A DNA stretch of 64,000 nt from Streptomyces albus subsp. albus (GTDB lineage Bacteria; Actinomycetota; Actinomycetes; Streptomycetales; Streptomycetaceae). Position numbers and translations under genes: made by a program. Every line of letters begins with the position of its first letter. Position 1 is the first letter of the stretch. A model generated the notes under the pieces. The model worked only from the letters and a program-made list of their open reading frames with translations, did not search any database and was not told the origin of the DNA. Positions 8,373 through 18,629 of the stretch are shown here, piece after piece. The stretch covers positions 124,001 through 188,000 of the forward strand of contig NZ_JODR01000010.1 in assembly GCF_000725885.1 (NCBI RefSeq). The letters are read 5' to 3'.

Positions 8373-8399
8373 CCGCTCCGGTACCGAGCACCGGAGCGG
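8373..8399. terminator. Terminator hairpin between convergent genes
   Basis: Perfect 10-nt arms CCGCTCCGGT (8373-8382) and ACCGGAGCGG (8390-8399), 7-nt loop, in the 71-nt gap between genes ending at 8342 and 8414. No T run, as is common in Streptomyces. Confidence 0.65.
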
Positions 8400-8413
8400 G
8401 GAGCCGCGACCGG

Positions 8414-10147
8414 TCAGGGCGCGGGCACCTGCGCCTCGAAAGCCACCACCAGCCGTTTGCCGTCGTCGGCCCGCTCACCGATGGCCAGTACCTTGCCCGT
8501 CTCGTAGGCGTACAGCGCCCTGCTGCCGGACAGATAGGTGCCGTCGGGCAGCACCATCGTGCCGACGGGCTCCAGCTTCCCGGTGTCCGGGTCGAGTGCG
8601 CCGACCCGCGACCAGTAGGACTTCTCCGGATCGGGCTCGGCGATCAGCATGCGCCGGTGCGCGCTGTCGTAACCGACGAAGGCGCTGCCGCCGCCCTTCC
8701 CCTCCCACAGCACCCTGCCGCTCCTGAGATCTAGCGCCGCGACGGAGCCGTCGCGCAGCTTGCAGAAGTACAGGCCGCTCTCGGTGATGCCGTTGTCCTT
8801 GTCGTTGAACACCACGTCCGCCGCCTTGCCGGTCAGGTCGACGCTCCTGACCGACTCGCCGTCCTTGGCGAAATTGAGCACCCTGGGCGGGCTGGAGTCC
8901 CCCTCCCCCACCGTCGCCGCCACGGTGAGCGGATGGTCGGACAGGATGCGGAGCGGCTTGCCCTGCTGCTTCGAAACGGTGGTGGGCCGCCCTCCGTACT
9001 GGGTGTCGAGGACCACCAGTTCGTCACGGCAGTCGGGCTTGGCCACCACGTGCTGGGCGCTGAAGACGTAGCTGTAGCGGCAGTTGATGCGGGCCGAGGC
9101 CAGCGGGTCGGAGGGGGCGCCGCTGCGCACGTCGAACATCTGGATGCTCTCCGTCGAGTTGAGGCCGACGGTGATGTGCTTGGTGCCCGCGTACACCTGC
9201 GGAACGTTGGCGCCGTACTCGCTGGCGAGCTTCTTCGACCACGTGACCGCGCCCGTGTCCACGTCGATCGCCGCCAGATAGGAGCACTCGTCGCCCCCGG
9301 CGTCGAACAGCACCGCGCCCACCCCGTTGCCGCTGGCCTCGGGCGCCATCGCGCACGGTTCCCCCGCCCCCTCGGGCGGCTTCACCTTCCACTTCTGCCG
9401 TCCCGTGCCGGTGTCGTAGGCGCGCACGCCGTTCTCGTCGCCGAGGACGAGCGTGCTCCCCGCCAGCCAGCGGGCGGGCCACTGCACCGTGCTGCCGGAC
9501 GACGCGGTCGAGCGCGGCAGGCCGCTCTTCCATGCGACCTCCAGCGCGTCGGAGGGCACGTCCGGCTCGTCGCCGCCGCCGGAGTTGTCGGACACCACCG
9601 AGAGGGCGAAGACCGCTCCGCCGCCGATGAGGGCCACGCCGAGCAGACAGGCGATCACGATGGCGGCGATCCTGCCGCCGGAGCGGCGGTTGCCCGGCCG
9701 GGGCGGCACCGGGGCTCCCCAGGGCCCGCCCGGACCGGTGGCGCCCGGCCCAGGGGGCGCACCCGGCCCCGGAGGCGCGCCGAATCCGGGAGGGGCTCCG
9801 GGACCGGGAGGGGCGCCGAATCCGGCGGGGGTGGTGGGGCCGGCCGGTGTCCCGGGGGCGGGAGCCGCGGGCGGCCCGGCCGGCGGTGGGGCGGGGGTGT
9901 GCCAGGCGCCGGGGTCGGGGGCCCCGAACCCCGCAGGGCCGGCGGGCCGGCCGGCGTCCGGCGGAGGGCCGCCCGCGGGACCGGGCGCAGGGCCGGGGGG
10001 CCCGGGCGGCTGCGCGGGCATGGGCGGCGGTCCCTTCACCGGCCGGCCGTCCGTACCGCCGCCGCCCGGGCCCGCGCCGCTGCCGCCGTCGGGGGTCGGT
10101 CTGCTGCCGGGTGTCCCTTCACCGTCCGGCCGGTTCTCCTGCGCCAC
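8414..10147 (-). CDS. Membrane-anchored PQQ-like beta-propeller protein
   Basis: 577 residues. About 1-150 is Pro/Gly/Ala-rich with PPGFGAPPGPGAP-type repeats, followed by a transmembrane helix (IAAIVIACLLGVALIGGGAV) and an outside domain with recurring WK, VRAYDTGTGRQKW and AALDLRSGRVLW blades typical of PQQ-like propellers. Such Streptomyces proteins are cell-surface proteins of unknown role, often linked to Ser/Thr kinase systems. Start is GTG 10147 because GAGGAG lies 3-8 nt upstream; the frame opens 63 nt earlier without a ribosome binding site. Confidence 0.8.
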   Translation of the reverse strand: MAQENRPDGEGTPGSRPTPDGGSGAGPGGGGTDGRPVKGPPPMPAQPPGPPGPAPGPAGGPPPDAGRPAGPAGFGAPDPGAWHTPAPPPAGPPAAPAPGTPAGPTTPAGFGAPPGPGAPPGFGAPPGPGAPPGPGATGPGGPWGAPVPPRPGNRRSGGRIAAIVIACLLGVALIGGGAVFALSVVSDNSGGGDEPDVPSDALEVAWKSGLPRSTASSGSTVQWPARWLAGSTLVLGDENGVRAYDTGTGRQKWKVKPPEGAGEPCAMAPEASGNGVGAVLFDAGGDECSYLAAIDVDTGAVTWSKKLASEYGANVPQVYAGTKHITVGLNSTESIQMFDVRSGAPSDPLASARINCRYSYVFSAQHVVAKPDCRDELVVLDTQYGGRPTTVSKQQGKPLRILSDHPLTVAATVGEGDSSPPRVLNFAKDGESVRSVDLTGKAADVVFNDKDNGITESGLYFCKLRDGSVAALDLRSGRVLWEGKGGGSAFVGYDSAHRRMLIAEPDPEKSYWSRVGALDPDTGKLEPVGTMVLPDGTYLSGSRALYAYETGKVLAIGERADDGKRLVVAFEAQVPAP

Positions 10148-10488
10148 GCATCTCCTCGATTCCTCAACTCCGGCAGGATCCGGAGAAGTTGCTCGCTTTC
10201 GAACGCGCATATGGTGACACGGGTCCGCGCGCGGTGACCGTCACAGAGCCTCATTCCTGTACGACCGGCCGCCGGAGACCCGTTCCCGTGCCCGGGTGTC
10301 GCGGCGGGGAGCGGACGGCGGGGGCCGGGTCGGGCGAAGGACGGTTCCGTGCGGGCCGGGCGGGCGTACGATCGGTGGCCCGGTCGCACTGCCTGTCGAG
10401 GGGGCGACGGAGTCAGCGAGGAGTCAGCATCAGTCCGACCGGCCCGGGCCCCCGACAGCCGGATGCGCGACACGGGAGGTGAGCCCAG
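10148..10488. promoter_or_regulatory. Divergent intergenic region, propeller gene / plsC
   Basis: 341 nt with no gene. TTCCGT (10345-10350), 16 nt and TACGAT (10367-10372) could drive the acyltransferase gene with a leader of about 110 nt. GTGAC-C-GTCAC (10234-10244) is a perfect palindrome nearer the propeller gene and may be an operator. Nothing else is evident. Confidence 0.4.
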
Positions 10489-11253
10489 GTGTTCTACTAC
10501 GTGCTCAAGTACGTGCTGCTGGGGCCGCTGTTGCGGCTGGTGTTCCGGCCCCGGATCGAGGGGCTGGAGAACGTACCGGACGAGGGCCCGGCGATCGTGG
10601 CCGGCAACCATCTGTCGTTTTCCGACCATTTCGTGATGCCCGCGATCCTCAAGCGGCGCATCACCTTCCTCGCCAAGGCCGAGTACTTCACGGGCCCGGG
10701 CCTCAAAGGGCGCCTGACGGCGGCGTTCTTCCACAGCGTCGGCCAGATACCCGTCGACCGGTCGGGGAAGGGAGCCGGCCGCGCGGCTGTCGAGGAGGGG
10801 CTCCGGGTACTGGCCAGGGGCGAGTTGCTGGGCATCTACCCGGAGGGCACCCGCTCGCACGACGGTCGGCTCTACAAGGGCCGGGTGGGGGTGGCCTCGA
10901 TGGCGCTCGGCGCCGGGGCGAAGGTGGTGCCGTGCGCCGTGGTCGGTACGTTCGAACTCCAGCCGCCGGGACGGAAGCTCCCCCGCATCGGCCGGGTGAC
11001 CATCCGGTTCGGCGAGCCGCTGGACTTCTCCCGGTTCGCCGGCCTGGAGAACGAACGGACCGTGCTGCGGGCGGTCACCGACGAGATCATGCACGAGATC
11101 ATGCTGCTGTCCGGGCAGGAGTACGTGGACATGTACGCGCCGGACGCGAAGGCCGCACAGGCTGAGCGGAACGCACGGGCCAAACGGTCCGCACAGGCGG
11201 CGCGGTCCGGCCGGGCGGGCCGGCCCGCCCGGCGGCGCCCGCCTCGCGGCTGA
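10489..11253 (+). CDS. 1-acyl-sn-glycerol-3-phosphate acyltransferase (PlsC family)
   Basis: 254 residues. The catalytic HX4D motif is His41-Asp46 in NHLSFSDH and the acyl-acceptor site is YPEGTRS near 113-120. It would add the second acyl chain to lysophosphatidate in phospholipid synthesis at the inner membrane. After about residue 225 the tail is Ala/Arg-rich and low in complexity. GTG 10489 follows GGGAGGTG by 9 nt. It stands alone, so a specialised acyl acceptor cannot be excluded. Confidence 0.88.
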   Translation: MFYYVLKYVLLGPLLRLVFRPRIEGLENVPDEGPAIVAGNHLSFSDHFVMPAILKRRITFLAKAEYFTGPGLKGRLTAAFFHSVGQIPVDRSGKGAGRAAVEEGLRVLARGELLGIYPEGTRSHDGRLYKGRVGVASMALGAGAKVVPCAVVGTFELQPPGRKLPRIGRVTIRFGEPLDFSRFAGLENERTVLRAVTDEIMHEIMLLSGQEYVDMYAPDAKAAQAERNARAKRSAQAARSGRAGRPARRRPPRG

Positions 11254-11438
11254 CGCGCCCCGCCGGCGGGACGGAGCCGTGCTGCCGGGGGCGGGACACC
11301 ACGGTCCGGGACCTGCCAGGACCCCGCGTCCCCTCCGGGACCGGGCGCGTCCGCGGCACGGCCGCTGCGCCCGCAGCGTAATCGTCGAGGGCGAAATCCC
11401 CTGTCGGCGCCGCACATTGGCCCTCTAGCGTGCCCGGC

Positions 11439-12494
11439 ATGGTGAGTGGACGACGTGCCCTGGTGCTGGGCGCGACAGGACAGATGGGACGGCCCTCGGT
11501 GGCCGCGTTGGCCGAGGACGGGTGGGAGGTGACGGCGGCGTCCCGCGGCGGGGGCCGGGACGACCGGTGGCCGCAGGAGGTGCGGACGGTCGCGGTGGAC
11601 CGTGACGAGCCGGGCGCCCTGGAGGAGACCGTCGGCGACGGCGTCGATCTGCTGCTGGACGTGACGGCGATGACCGCGCAGCACGCCCGGCAGATCGCCG
11701 GACTGGCCGGCCGGATCGGCTCGGCCGTGGTGCTCTCCAGCGCCGCGGTGTACGAGGACGAGAAGGGCCGGAGCTTCGCCACGCAGGACCGGCCCGACGG
11801 CTGGCCACGCTATCCGGTGCCCGTTCCCGAGACCTACGGGACGATGGATCCGGGCGAGACCTACGGTGCGCGCAAGGTGCTGATCGAGAGGGAACTGACG
11901 GCGCTGGGCGACCGGTTGCCGGTCACCATGCTGCGGGCGGGCGCCGTCCACGGTCCGTACTGCCGCACGCCGCGCGAGGCATGGCTGGTCAAACGGTGGC
12001 TGGACGGGCGGCGGGTGCGGGTGCTGGCGCACGGCGGGCGGAGCCGTTTCCACCCCGTCCACGTGGACAACGTCGCCGAACTGGTGCGGCTGGCGGCCCG
12101 CAGGCCGGGGTCGCGCGTCCTGAACGCGGCCGACCCCGAGGCACCGACCGTCGAGCGGATCGCGCGGCTCCACGACGAGGTGCTGGGGTGGGAGTGCGAG
12201 ACGGTGCTGCTGGAAGGTCCCCCGCCGGCCGAGGCACCCATGGTGGGCTCGACCCCGTGGTCGCTCCCCCACTCCCTGGTGCTGGACATGTCGGCGGCCG
12301 AACGGGAGCTGGGTTACCGGCCGGTGACCACCTATGAGCAGTCCCTCCCGGCGACGCTGGAGTGGCTGGCCGGCGAGCTGCGCGGGCGGGACTGGCGGGA
12401 GGCGCTGCCGAAGATGGCCGCGGCCTACGACCCGATGGGCGACCTGTTCGACTACGCGGCGGAGGACCGCTGGCTGGCGGCGCACCGGCCGTGA
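11439..12494 (+). CDS. NAD-dependent epimerase/dehydratase family protein
   Basis: 351 residues. The Rossmann glycine motif GATGQMG is at about 10-16, and YGARK supplies the Tyr-X3-Lys pair of extended short-chain dehydrogenases. The C-terminal part (SLPHSLVLDMSAAERELGYRP) is the substrate-side helix region. The real substrate is unknown; atypical SDRs of this kind also act as reductases or isomerases. I start at ATG 11439: TAGCGT (11426-11431) ends 7 nt before it and no ribosome binding site is present, so it is probably leaderless. GTG 11430 is the alternative. Confidence 0.8.
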   Translation: MVSGRRALVLGATGQMGRPSVAALAEDGWEVTAASRGGGRDDRWPQEVRTVAVDRDEPGALEETVGDGVDLLLDVTAMTAQHARQIAGLAGRIGSAVVLSSAAVYEDEKGRSFATQDRPDGWPRYPVPVPETYGTMDPGETYGARKVLIERELTALGDRLPVTMLRAGAVHGPYCRTPREAWLVKRWLDGRRVRVLAHGGRSRFHPVHVDNVAELVRLAARRPGSRVLNAADPEAPTVERIARLHDEVLGWECETVLLEGPPPAEAPMVGSTPWSLPHSLVLDMSAAERELGYRPVTTYEQSLPATLEWLAGELRGRDWREALPKMAAAYDPMGDLFDYAAEDRWLAAHRP

Positions 12495-12562
12495 GACCCA
12501 CGGCGGGTGGCGGTGACGTGCGCCACGGATGAGGCCGGCCCACTGTGCCGTCGCCCATGGGT

Positions 12563-12597
12563 GAGGGGCGGGCCCGATTCGTCAGGGCCCGCCCCTC
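12563..12597. terminator. Strong terminator hairpin between convergent genes
   Basis: Perfect 13-nt arms GAGGGGCGGGCCC (12563-12575) and 12585-12597 with a 9-nt loop, between the epimerase gene (end 12494) and tap (end 12656). Confidence 0.78.
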
Positions 12598-12655
12598 GTC
12601 GTCGTACCGTCCGCTCAGCGCGCGTCCGGTGCGCCGGGCAGGATGGCGGGGAGCG

Positions 12656-14320
12656 TCACGGGGTGAGCGCCGGGACGTCCGCCGCCTTCGCCTGCGCCGC
12701 CGCCTTGGCCGCGGAGGCGGCCGGCTTCGGCTCGGCGTGCGGGGTGCAGGTCACGTCCTTGGCGTCCACGGTGCCCTTGAGGAGGTAGGCGTCGACGCGC
12801 TCGTTGATGCACGGGTTCTTCAGGTTGGTGATGCCGTGCGAGCCCGCGTCCTTCTCGGTGATCAGCCGGGAGCCCTTGAGGCGCTTGTGCAGCTCGACAC
12901 CGCCCGGGTACGGGGTGGCCGCATCACGCGTGGCCTGGATGATCAGTACGGGGTGCGAGGTGCTGGTGCGGATGTCGAGCGCCTTGTGCTGCTTGAGGGG
13001 CCAGACCGCGCACGGGTAGTTCATCCACGCGTTGGACCAGGTGAGGAAGGGGTACTTCTCGTGGAGCCGGGTGTTGTCCCGGTCCCAGGTCTTCCAGTCG
13101 CGCGGCCACTGGGCGTCGTTGCACTCGACGGCGGTGTAGACGGCGTTGCTGTTCTCACTGGCCTTGTTGCCCGCGACATCGGACATGTCGGGGCCCGCGG
13201 CCTCGATCAGCGGCTTCTCGTCGCCCTTGAGGTAGGCGGACCACACCGCGGCGACACTCGCCCACGCGGAGTCGTAGTACGGCGCGCTCTGGAAGAAGCC
13301 CAGCAGTTCCGAGGGGCCGACGACGCCGCCGATGGGGGTCTTCTTCGCGGTGGCGCGCAGCTCGCGCCACTTGGCCTCGATCTTCTCGGGGGTCGAGCCG
13401 ATGCCGTAGACGTCGTCGTGCTTGGCGACCCACTGCTTCCAGTCCTCCCAGCGGGTCTGGAAGGCGACGTCCTGGTCGAGGTTGACCTCGTACCAGACCT
13501 TGCGCGGGGAGGGGTTGACCGCGCTGTCGGTGATCATGCGGCGGATGTGGCCCGGGAACAGTTCCGCGTACACGGCGCCCAGGTAGGTGCCGTAGGAGAC
13601 GCCGAGGTAGTTGAGCTTCTTGTCACCGAGCGCGGCACGGATGACGTCGAGGTCGCGGGCCGTGTTGGGCGTGGTCATCTGGGCGAGGAGGGCGCCGCTG
13701 CGCTCCTTGCAGCCGTCCGCGTACTCCTTGGCGAGCTTGCGCTGGGTGCGCTTGTCGGCCTCGCTGTCGGGGACCGGGTCCAGCTTGGGGGCCTTGACCC
13801 ACTCCTGCGGGTCGGCGCAGGAGATGGGCGCGGAGTGGCCGACGCCGCGCGGGTCGAAGCCGACGAAGTCGTAGGCGGTCGCGGCCTTGGCCCACAGGGC
13901 GTTCTTGGCGGGGATGCGGTTGGGGAAGGCCAGGCCGGAGCCGCCGGGGCCGCCGGGGTTGTAGACGAGGGAGCCCTGCCGCTCTTCCTTGCTGCCGGTG
14001 CTGCGCGCCCGGTCCACAGCGATCTTGATCTGCTTGCCGTGGGGCTTGGCGTAGTCGAGCGGAACGGTCACCCAGCCGCACTCGACGCCCTTCTGGAGGC
14101 CCCAGTCGGCCGGGCAGTCCTTCCAGTCGATGCCGGCGCGGGCGGCGCGGGCCGCGGCCAGTTGGACGCCGCGCGCCTCGGCGCTGCCGTGCCGCTTCGC
14201 GGTCTGCGCGTGGGTGCCGTTCCCGTCCGCGAAAGCGGACGGGACGGATATCAGGCCGGCCGTGAGCGCTCCGGCGGCGAGGGTGCCGGCGGCGGCTATG
14301 GCCGCCTTCCGTCTGGTCAC
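12656..14320 (-). CDS. tap: Secreted tripeptidyl aminopeptidase (Tap), alpha/beta hydrolase
   Basis: 554 residues, matching the Streptomyces Tap/Slp peptidases that trim tripeptides from the N-termini of secreted proteins. A Sec-type signal peptide (1-31, RRK then a hydrophobic core ending SAFA) is followed by the oxyanion region NPGGPGGSG (about 121-129), nucleophile Ser242 in GVSYGTYLG, the acid Asp in TRDAATPYPGG and the His in DAGSHGI. The C-terminal TAP-like domain is present, ending in an Ala/Lys-rich tail. GTG 14320 has GGGGGAG upstream. It lies downstream of ureD on the same strand but after a hairpin, so probably has its own promoter. Confidence 0.93.
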   Translation of the reverse strand: MTRRKAAIAAAGTLAAGALTAGLISVPSAFADGNGTHAQTAKRHGSAEARGVQLAAARAARAGIDWKDCPADWGLQKGVECGWVTVPLDYAKPHGKQIKIAVDRARSTGSKEERQGSLVYNPGGPGGSGLAFPNRIPAKNALWAKAATAYDFVGFDPRGVGHSAPISCADPQEWVKAPKLDPVPDSEADKRTQRKLAKEYADGCKERSGALLAQMTTPNTARDLDVIRAALGDKKLNYLGVSYGTYLGAVYAELFPGHIRRMITDSAVNPSPRKVWYEVNLDQDVAFQTRWEDWKQWVAKHDDVYGIGSTPEKIEAKWRELRATAKKTPIGGVVGPSELLGFFQSAPYYDSAWASVAAVWSAYLKGDEKPLIEAAGPDMSDVAGNKASENSNAVYTAVECNDAQWPRDWKTWDRDNTRLHEKYPFLTWSNAWMNYPCAVWPLKQHKALDIRTSTSHPVLIIQATRDAATPYPGGVELHKRLKGSRLITEKDAGSHGITNLKNPCINERVDAYLLKGTVDAKDVTCTPHAEPKPAASAAKAAAQAKAADVPALTP

Positions 14321-14391
14321 GAATTCTCCCCCTTCGGGTGCTGCCGCGTGTGACGGCGGTGGTCGGTGACCACGGTGGTGGTGTCAGGGGG

Positions 14392-14431
14392 ATCCTTGTC
14401 CCTCACAGGCAGTAAGGGACAGGGCAAGGAT
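14392..14431 (-). terminator. Hairpin at the end of the urease operon
   Basis: On the minus strand ATCCT and TGTCCCT pair with AGGGACA and AGGAT across an 11-nt loop with a small bulge. It lies 35-74 nt after the ureD stop and before tap, where a terminator is expected. Confidence 0.5.
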
Positions 14432-14445
14432 TGGTTCTTTACCAA
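14431..14445. promoter_or_regulatory. Inverted repeat TTGGT-N5-ACCAA
   Basis: Perfect 5-nt arms directly after the urease terminator and about 110 nt before tap. It could be an operator for tap; the regulator is unknown. Confidence 0.3.
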
Positions 14446-14465
14446 GCCGTATCTTTGCGCCGCGC

Positions 14466-15239
14466 TCACCAAGAAAGCGAGGTCAACGCCTCGTCCAGCA
14501 CCCGGCGCAGGCACAGCGCGTCCGGCGCCACGGCCGTCACCAGCACCGCCGGACCGGCCAGCGGAGTCACCGCCGCCGTCTCCCCCAGCACCCGCGGCGC
14601 GGCCGGTGCGTCCGCCAGCGCGGGGTCCACCACGAGCAACTGCCCCACCGCACGGTGACCGCCCAGCACAGCGCCGCCGTCCCAGCCCGGCGCGCCCGGC
14701 CCGAAGTCGAGCCGCTGGTCGAGCAGCGGGCGCCCCGCCCGGTACACCGTCAGCCTGCTGCCGAGCCGGCCCGGCTCCTCCCCCGCCCGGCCCAGCACCT
14801 GCTCGTCCCGCAGCACCAGTCGTGCGCCGGGCGCCAGTTCGGCGCGGATGCTCTGGTGCAGTTCGCTGCCCCGCACGGAGATCAACGGTTCGGGCAGCCA
14901 GTGCAGCCGGCCGCCCTCCCCCACGTCGAGCCGCACGTCGTAGCGCGCGGGCTCCGCCGTACGACCGGGCAGGGCCAAGGTGGCGGCGCTGCCGTCCACC
15001 CGCAGGGCGGCCCCCGGTTCGACGACCGTCTCGATCGCCAGCCGGTCCCCGCCCAGCGGCGCGCTCATCGCACCGACGAGTGTGACGCGGGCACAGGACG
15101 GGTCCGCCGAGCGGGTACGGCGCAGTGCGAAGGGGCCCTCCCCGCTGCGCAGCGGCAGGGCGGTACCGCCGCGCCCGTCGGGCGCGGCGGTGATCCGGGC
15201 CAGCGCGCTGACGCCGGTGGGCGCGAGGGCCGTCGTCAT
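14466..15239 (-). CDS. ureD: Urease accessory protein UreD (UreH)
   Basis: 257 residues. The beta-rich scaffold has the UreD hallmark segments: [30 protein letters not shown] core, LHWLPEPLI, and the late VTAVAPDA region. UreD binds apo-urease and, with UreF and UreG, forms the complex that delivers nickel. ATG 15239 overlaps the ureG stop (ATGA), so the two are translationally coupled. It is the last gene of the operon. Confidence 0.9.
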   Translation of the reverse strand: MTTALAPTGVSALARITAAPDGRGGTALPLRSGEGPFALRRTRSADPSCARVTLVGAMSAPLGGDRLAIETVVEPGAALRVDGSAATLALPGRTAEPARYDVRLDVGEGGRLHWLPEPLISVRGSELHQSIRAELAPGARLVLRDEQVLGRAGEEPGRLGSRLTVYRAGRPLLDQRLDFGPGAPGWDGGAVLGGHRAVGQLLVVDPALADAPAAPRVLGETAAVTPLAGPAVLVTAVAPDALCLRRVLDEALTSLSW

Positions 15240-15952
15240 GCGGACCGGCCCGCCGACGCCGCCGGTTCGGCCGCCTGTCCCGTCCACGCGGTGAGCTGGG
15301 AACGCACCCAGTCGGCGACCGGCGTGACACCCGGCTCCTGCCGCAGCGACTGGAAGATCACCGGCAGTTCGCCCCGCTGCTGCTTGGCGTCCCGCTCCAT
15401 GCCCGCCAGGTCGGACCCCACGTAGGGCGCCAGGTCCGTCTTGTTGACGACGAGCAGATCGGCGGTGGAGACACCCGGACCGCCCTTGCGGGGGATGTCG
15501 TCGCCGCCCGCCACGTCGATGACGAAGATCTGGACGTCGATCAGCCCCTTGGAGAACGTCGCGGTCAGGTTGTCGCCGCCGGACTCGACCAGGATGAGGT
15601 CGAGCGGCCCGACCTCGTCCTCCAGGTCCTCAACGGCCTCCAGGTTCGCGGAGATGTCGTCCCGGATCGCGGTGTGCGGGCAGGCCCCGGTCTCCACCGC
15701 GGTGATCCGCTCCGGCGGCAGCACCGCCTCGCGGAGCAGGAACGCGGCGTCCTCACGGGTGTAGATGTCGTTGGTGACGACCGCCAGCGACAACTGGTCG
15801 CGCAGCGCGCGGCACAGCGCCGCGACGGTCGCCGTCTTGCCGGAGCCGACGGGACCGCCGAGTCCGACACGGAGCGCCCGGCGGGTGCCGTCGGGACGGA
15901 TCGCCGAGGCGCTGTGCCGCTCGGGGTAGGTGGTGCCGTGGTCGAGATGCAT
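15236..15952 (-). CDS. ureG: Urease accessory GTPase UreG
   Basis: 238 residues. P-loop GPVGSGKT at 33-40, the nickel-binding CPH motif at 91-93 (ETGACPHTA), VESGGDNL and the guanine-specificity [11 protein letters not shown]. UreG hydrolyses GTP to drive nickel transfer into the urease active site. A His-rich N-terminus (MHLDHG) is short, as in Streptomyces, so it is not a nickel store. ATG 15952 follows GGGAGAAA. Confidence 0.96.
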   Translation of the reverse strand: MHLDHGTTYPERHSASAIRPDGTRRALRVGLGGPVGSGKTATVAALCRALRDQLSLAVVTNDIYTREDAAFLLREAVLPPERITAVETGACPHTAIRDDISANLEAVEDLEDEVGPLDLILVESGGDNLTATFSKGLIDVQIFVIDVAGGDDIPRKGGPGVSTADLLVVNKTDLAPYVGSDLAGMERDAKQQRGELPVIFQSLRQEPGVTPVADWVRSQLTAWTGQAAEPAASAGRSA

Positions 15953-16009
15953 GATTTCTCCCAGTCGGTTCGTGGTTGTTCGGGCGCGGAGCACCGGGCG
16001 CGGCGGGGG

Positions 16010-16675
16010 TCAGGACGCGAAGAGGCGGACCGGCCACGCCGCGTGCTGCTCCGCGGTGATCTCCAGCAGCGGCGCGGAGGCCGCGGGCAGGTCGTCGACG
16101 GGCCCGTCGCACACCGCCGCCGCCCGCCGCGCCACCTCCTCGATCTCGGGCGCCAGCCGGGCCAGGACGGTGGTGGCGTCGAACGGGTCGAGACTGAGCA
16201 GCCGGACCACCGCCGTCGCCGGACCGCTCGCGTTCTCGTAGGCGGCGGCGTACGCGGCATCCAGCGGGCCCAGCCCGGCCGACCGGGCCGCCAGCCCCAG
16301 CACCACCGGCTGGTGGGCGCCCTTGGGGCGGGCCGCCGCCAGCGCGTCCAGCTCCGGCCCCGGCCAGGCCGCCCGCGCCGCCCGCATCATCTGCCGGCCC
16401 AGCTTGCGGGCCGTGCGGCGCAATGCCGGGGACGGGGTGCGGGCATCGGCGGCCTCGTCCAGCACGAGCGGATCGGTGCCGGCCGCGGCTGCCGCCGCCA
16501 GGGCCGCCGCGGTCAGGCCGGCCGTGTGCAGCCGGCCGGCGCAGAAGCGGTGCAGGCTCTCCGCGTCGCGGATGCGGCCCGCACGTACGGCCGCCTCGGC
16601 GCCTCCCGAGTGGGCGTGCCCGCCCGCCGGGAACCGCCCGTCCGCGAGCACCAACAGTGCGGCGCTGCCGCTCAT
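16010..16675 (-). CDS. ureF: Urease accessory protein UreF
   Basis: 221 residues, all helical. The N-terminal LLVLADGRFPAGGHAHSGG segment is the UreF signature, and ENASGPATAVVRLLSLDPFDA is the conserved C-terminal helix pair. UreF gates UreG GTPase activity in the UreDFG complex. ATG 16675 has GGAGG 5 nt upstream; the open frame upstream lacks homology. The 232-nt gap to ureC is the largest in the operon and is GC-rich without a gene. Confidence 0.92.
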   Translation of the reverse strand: MSGSAALLVLADGRFPAGGHAHSGGAEAAVRAGRIRDAESLHRFCAGRLHTAGLTAAALAAAAAAGTDPLVLDEAADARTPSPALRRTARKLGRQMMRAARAAWPGPELDALAAARPKGAHQPVVLGLAARSAGLGPLDAAYAAAYENASGPATAVVRLLSLDPFDATTVLARLAPEIEEVARRAAAVCDGPVDDLPAASAPLLEITAEQHAAWPVRLFAS

Positions 16676-16907
16676 GGGACCTCCAACTCTCTCCGGGCGC
16701 CGTACGGGCCCGGCGCTGCTGCACGGCGGGCCCGGCCGCCGAACGGGACGGGCGCCCCGCCCTTCCGGCGGGACCTCGGTACCCGCGTGGGCCCGCGCAC
16801 CGGTGCGGGGCCCCGGAGGTCCCCCGCAACACGCCGGTCCCGATGAGCCGGGCACCGGTCGCGGGCAGTTGTCGCGCCGTCTTCCAGGACAGGAACCAGC
16901 GCTGCTC

Positions 16908-18629
16908 TCAGAACAGGAAGTAGCGCTGCGCCATGGGCAGGGTCTTCGCCGGGGACGGGTCGACGGGGGTGCCGTCGATCGTGACGGTGAAGGTGTCCGG
17001 ATCGACCCGCACATCGGGACGGGCGTCGTTCTGGCGCATGTCGGCCTTGGTGACGGGCCGGGTGTCGCGGATGGCGACGAACCGCTTGCCGAGTTCGAGC
17101 CGTTCGGGGAGCGCGTCGTCCAGCGCGGTCTGCGTCACGAAGTTGACGGAGTTGGCCCCCGGCGCCCGCCCCGTCGCCCCGAACATCGGCCGGGGCAGCA
17201 CCGGCTGCGGGGTCGGGATGGAGGCGTTGGCGTCCCCGAGCTGCGCGTAGGCGATCTGCCCGCCCTTGATGACGACCTGCGGCTTGACGCCGAAGAACGC
17301 CGGGTCCCACAGCACCAGGTCCGCGAGCTTGCCCGGCTCCACGGAGCCGATCTCGTCGTCCATGCCCTGGGCCACGGCGGGGTTGATCGTGTACTTGGCG
17401 ACGTAGCGGCGCGCCCGCAGGTTGTCGGCGCGTCCGTCGCCGGCCAGCGCTCCGTACCGCTCCTTCATCACATGGGCGGTCTGCCAGGTGCGCAGCACGA
17501 CCTCGCCGATACGGCCCATGGCCTGCGCGTCGGAGGAGAGGATCGAGATGGCACCGAGGTCGTGCAGGGTGTCCTCGGCGGCGATGGTGCTGGGCCGGAT
17601 CCGGGACTCGGCGAAGGCGAGGTCCTCGGGCACGGCGGGGTTGAGGTGGTGGCAGACCATCAGCATGTCGAGGTGTTCCTCGACGGTGTTGACGGTGTGC
17701 GGCCGGGTGGGGTTGGTGGAGGACGGCAGCACGTTGGACTCGCCGACGACGGTGATGATGTCGGGCGCGTGCCCGCCGCCGGCGCCTTCCGTGTGGTATG
17801 CGTGGATGCCGCGTCCGGCGATGGCGGCGAGGGTGTCGCCGACGAATCCGGCCTCGTTGAGGGTGTCGGTGTGGATGGCCACCTGGGCGCCGGTCTCGTC
17901 GCAGACCGACAGACAGGCGTCGATGACGGCGGGGGTCGCGCCCCAGTCCTCATGGATCTTGAACCCGACGGCTCCGGCGCGGAGTTGGTCGAACATCGAC
18001 TCGCGCGAGACGGTGTTGCCCTTGCCGAGCAGACCGACGTTGACCGGGAAGCCGTCCATGCCCTCCAGGGTGCGGGCCATGTGCCAGGCGCCGGGGGTGA
18101 CGGTGGTCGCCTTGGAGCCCTCGGCCGGTCCGGTGCCGCCGCCGACGAGCGTGGTGATGCCGGAGGCCAGCGCCTCCCGGACGAGGTCGGGGCAGATGAA
18201 GTGGACGTGGGTGTCGATGGCACCGGCGGTGAGGATCTTGCCGTTCCCGGCGATGATCTCCGTTTCCGGGCCGATCACCAGATCCGGGTGGACACCGTCC
18301 ATGGTGTCCGGATTGCCGGCCTTGCCCAGCGCGACGATACGGCCGTCGCGGATGCCGATGTCGGCCTTGACGATGCCCCAGTGGTCGAGGACGAGCGCGC
18401 CGGTGATCACGGTGTCGGGGGCGCCTTCGGCGCGGGTGGCAAGGGACTGCCCCATGGACTCGCGGAGGACCTTGCCCCCGCCGAAGACCGCCTCGTCGCC
18501 GGAGCGTCCGGGACCACCGGCCAGGTCGTCCTCGATCTCGATGACGAGCGAGGTGTCGGCGAGCCGCACGCGGTCACCGGTGGTGGGGCCGAACAGGTCG
18601 GCGTAGGCGGCGCGGGACAGCTCAAGCAT
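16908..18629 (-). CDS. ureC: Urease subunit alpha
   Basis: 573 residues, standard length. Hydrolyses urea to ammonia and carbamate. All metal ligands are visible: His141 and His143 (THVHF), carbamylated Lys224 in GFKIHEDWG, His253 (AIHTDT), His279 in [12 protein letters not shown] and Asp367 (SSDAQAMGR). The mobile flap has Cys326-His327 in MVCHHLN. ATG 18629 overlaps the end of ureB by 8 nt; GGAGG lies 8 nt upstream. Confidence 0.98.
   Translation of the reverse strand: MLELSRAAYADLFGPTTGDRVRLADTSLVIEIEDDLAGGPGRSGDEAVFGGGKVLRESMGQSLATRAEGAPDTVITGALVLDHWGIVKADIGIRDGRIVALGKAGNPDTMDGVHPDLVIGPETEIIAGNGKILTAGAIDTHVHFICPDLVREALASGITTLVGGGTGPAEGSKATTVTPGAWHMARTLEGMDGFPVNVGLLGKGNTVSRESMFDQLRAGAVGFKIHEDWGATPAVIDACLSVCDETGAQVAIHTDTLNEAGFVGDTLAAIAGRGIHAYHTEGAGGGHAPDIITVVGESNVLPSSTNPTRPHTVNTVEEHLDMLMVCHHLNPAVPEDLAFAESRIRPSTIAAEDTLHDLGAISILSSDAQAMGRIGEVVLRTWQTAHVMKERYGALAGDGRADNLRARRYVAKYTINPAVAQGMDDEIGSVEPGKLADLVLWDPAFFGVKPQVVIKGGQIAYAQLGDANASIPTPQPVLPRPMFGATGRAPGANSVNFVTQTALDDALPERLELGKRFVAIRDTRPVTKADMRQNDARPDVRVDPDTFTVTIDGTPVDPSPAKTLPMAQRYFLF

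Noticed and set aside
14431..14445. TTGGT-N5-ACCAA as a dre/HutC site
   Set aside because: Arms and spacing differ from TGGTC-N2-GACCA, so it is listed only as an unassigned inverted repeat.
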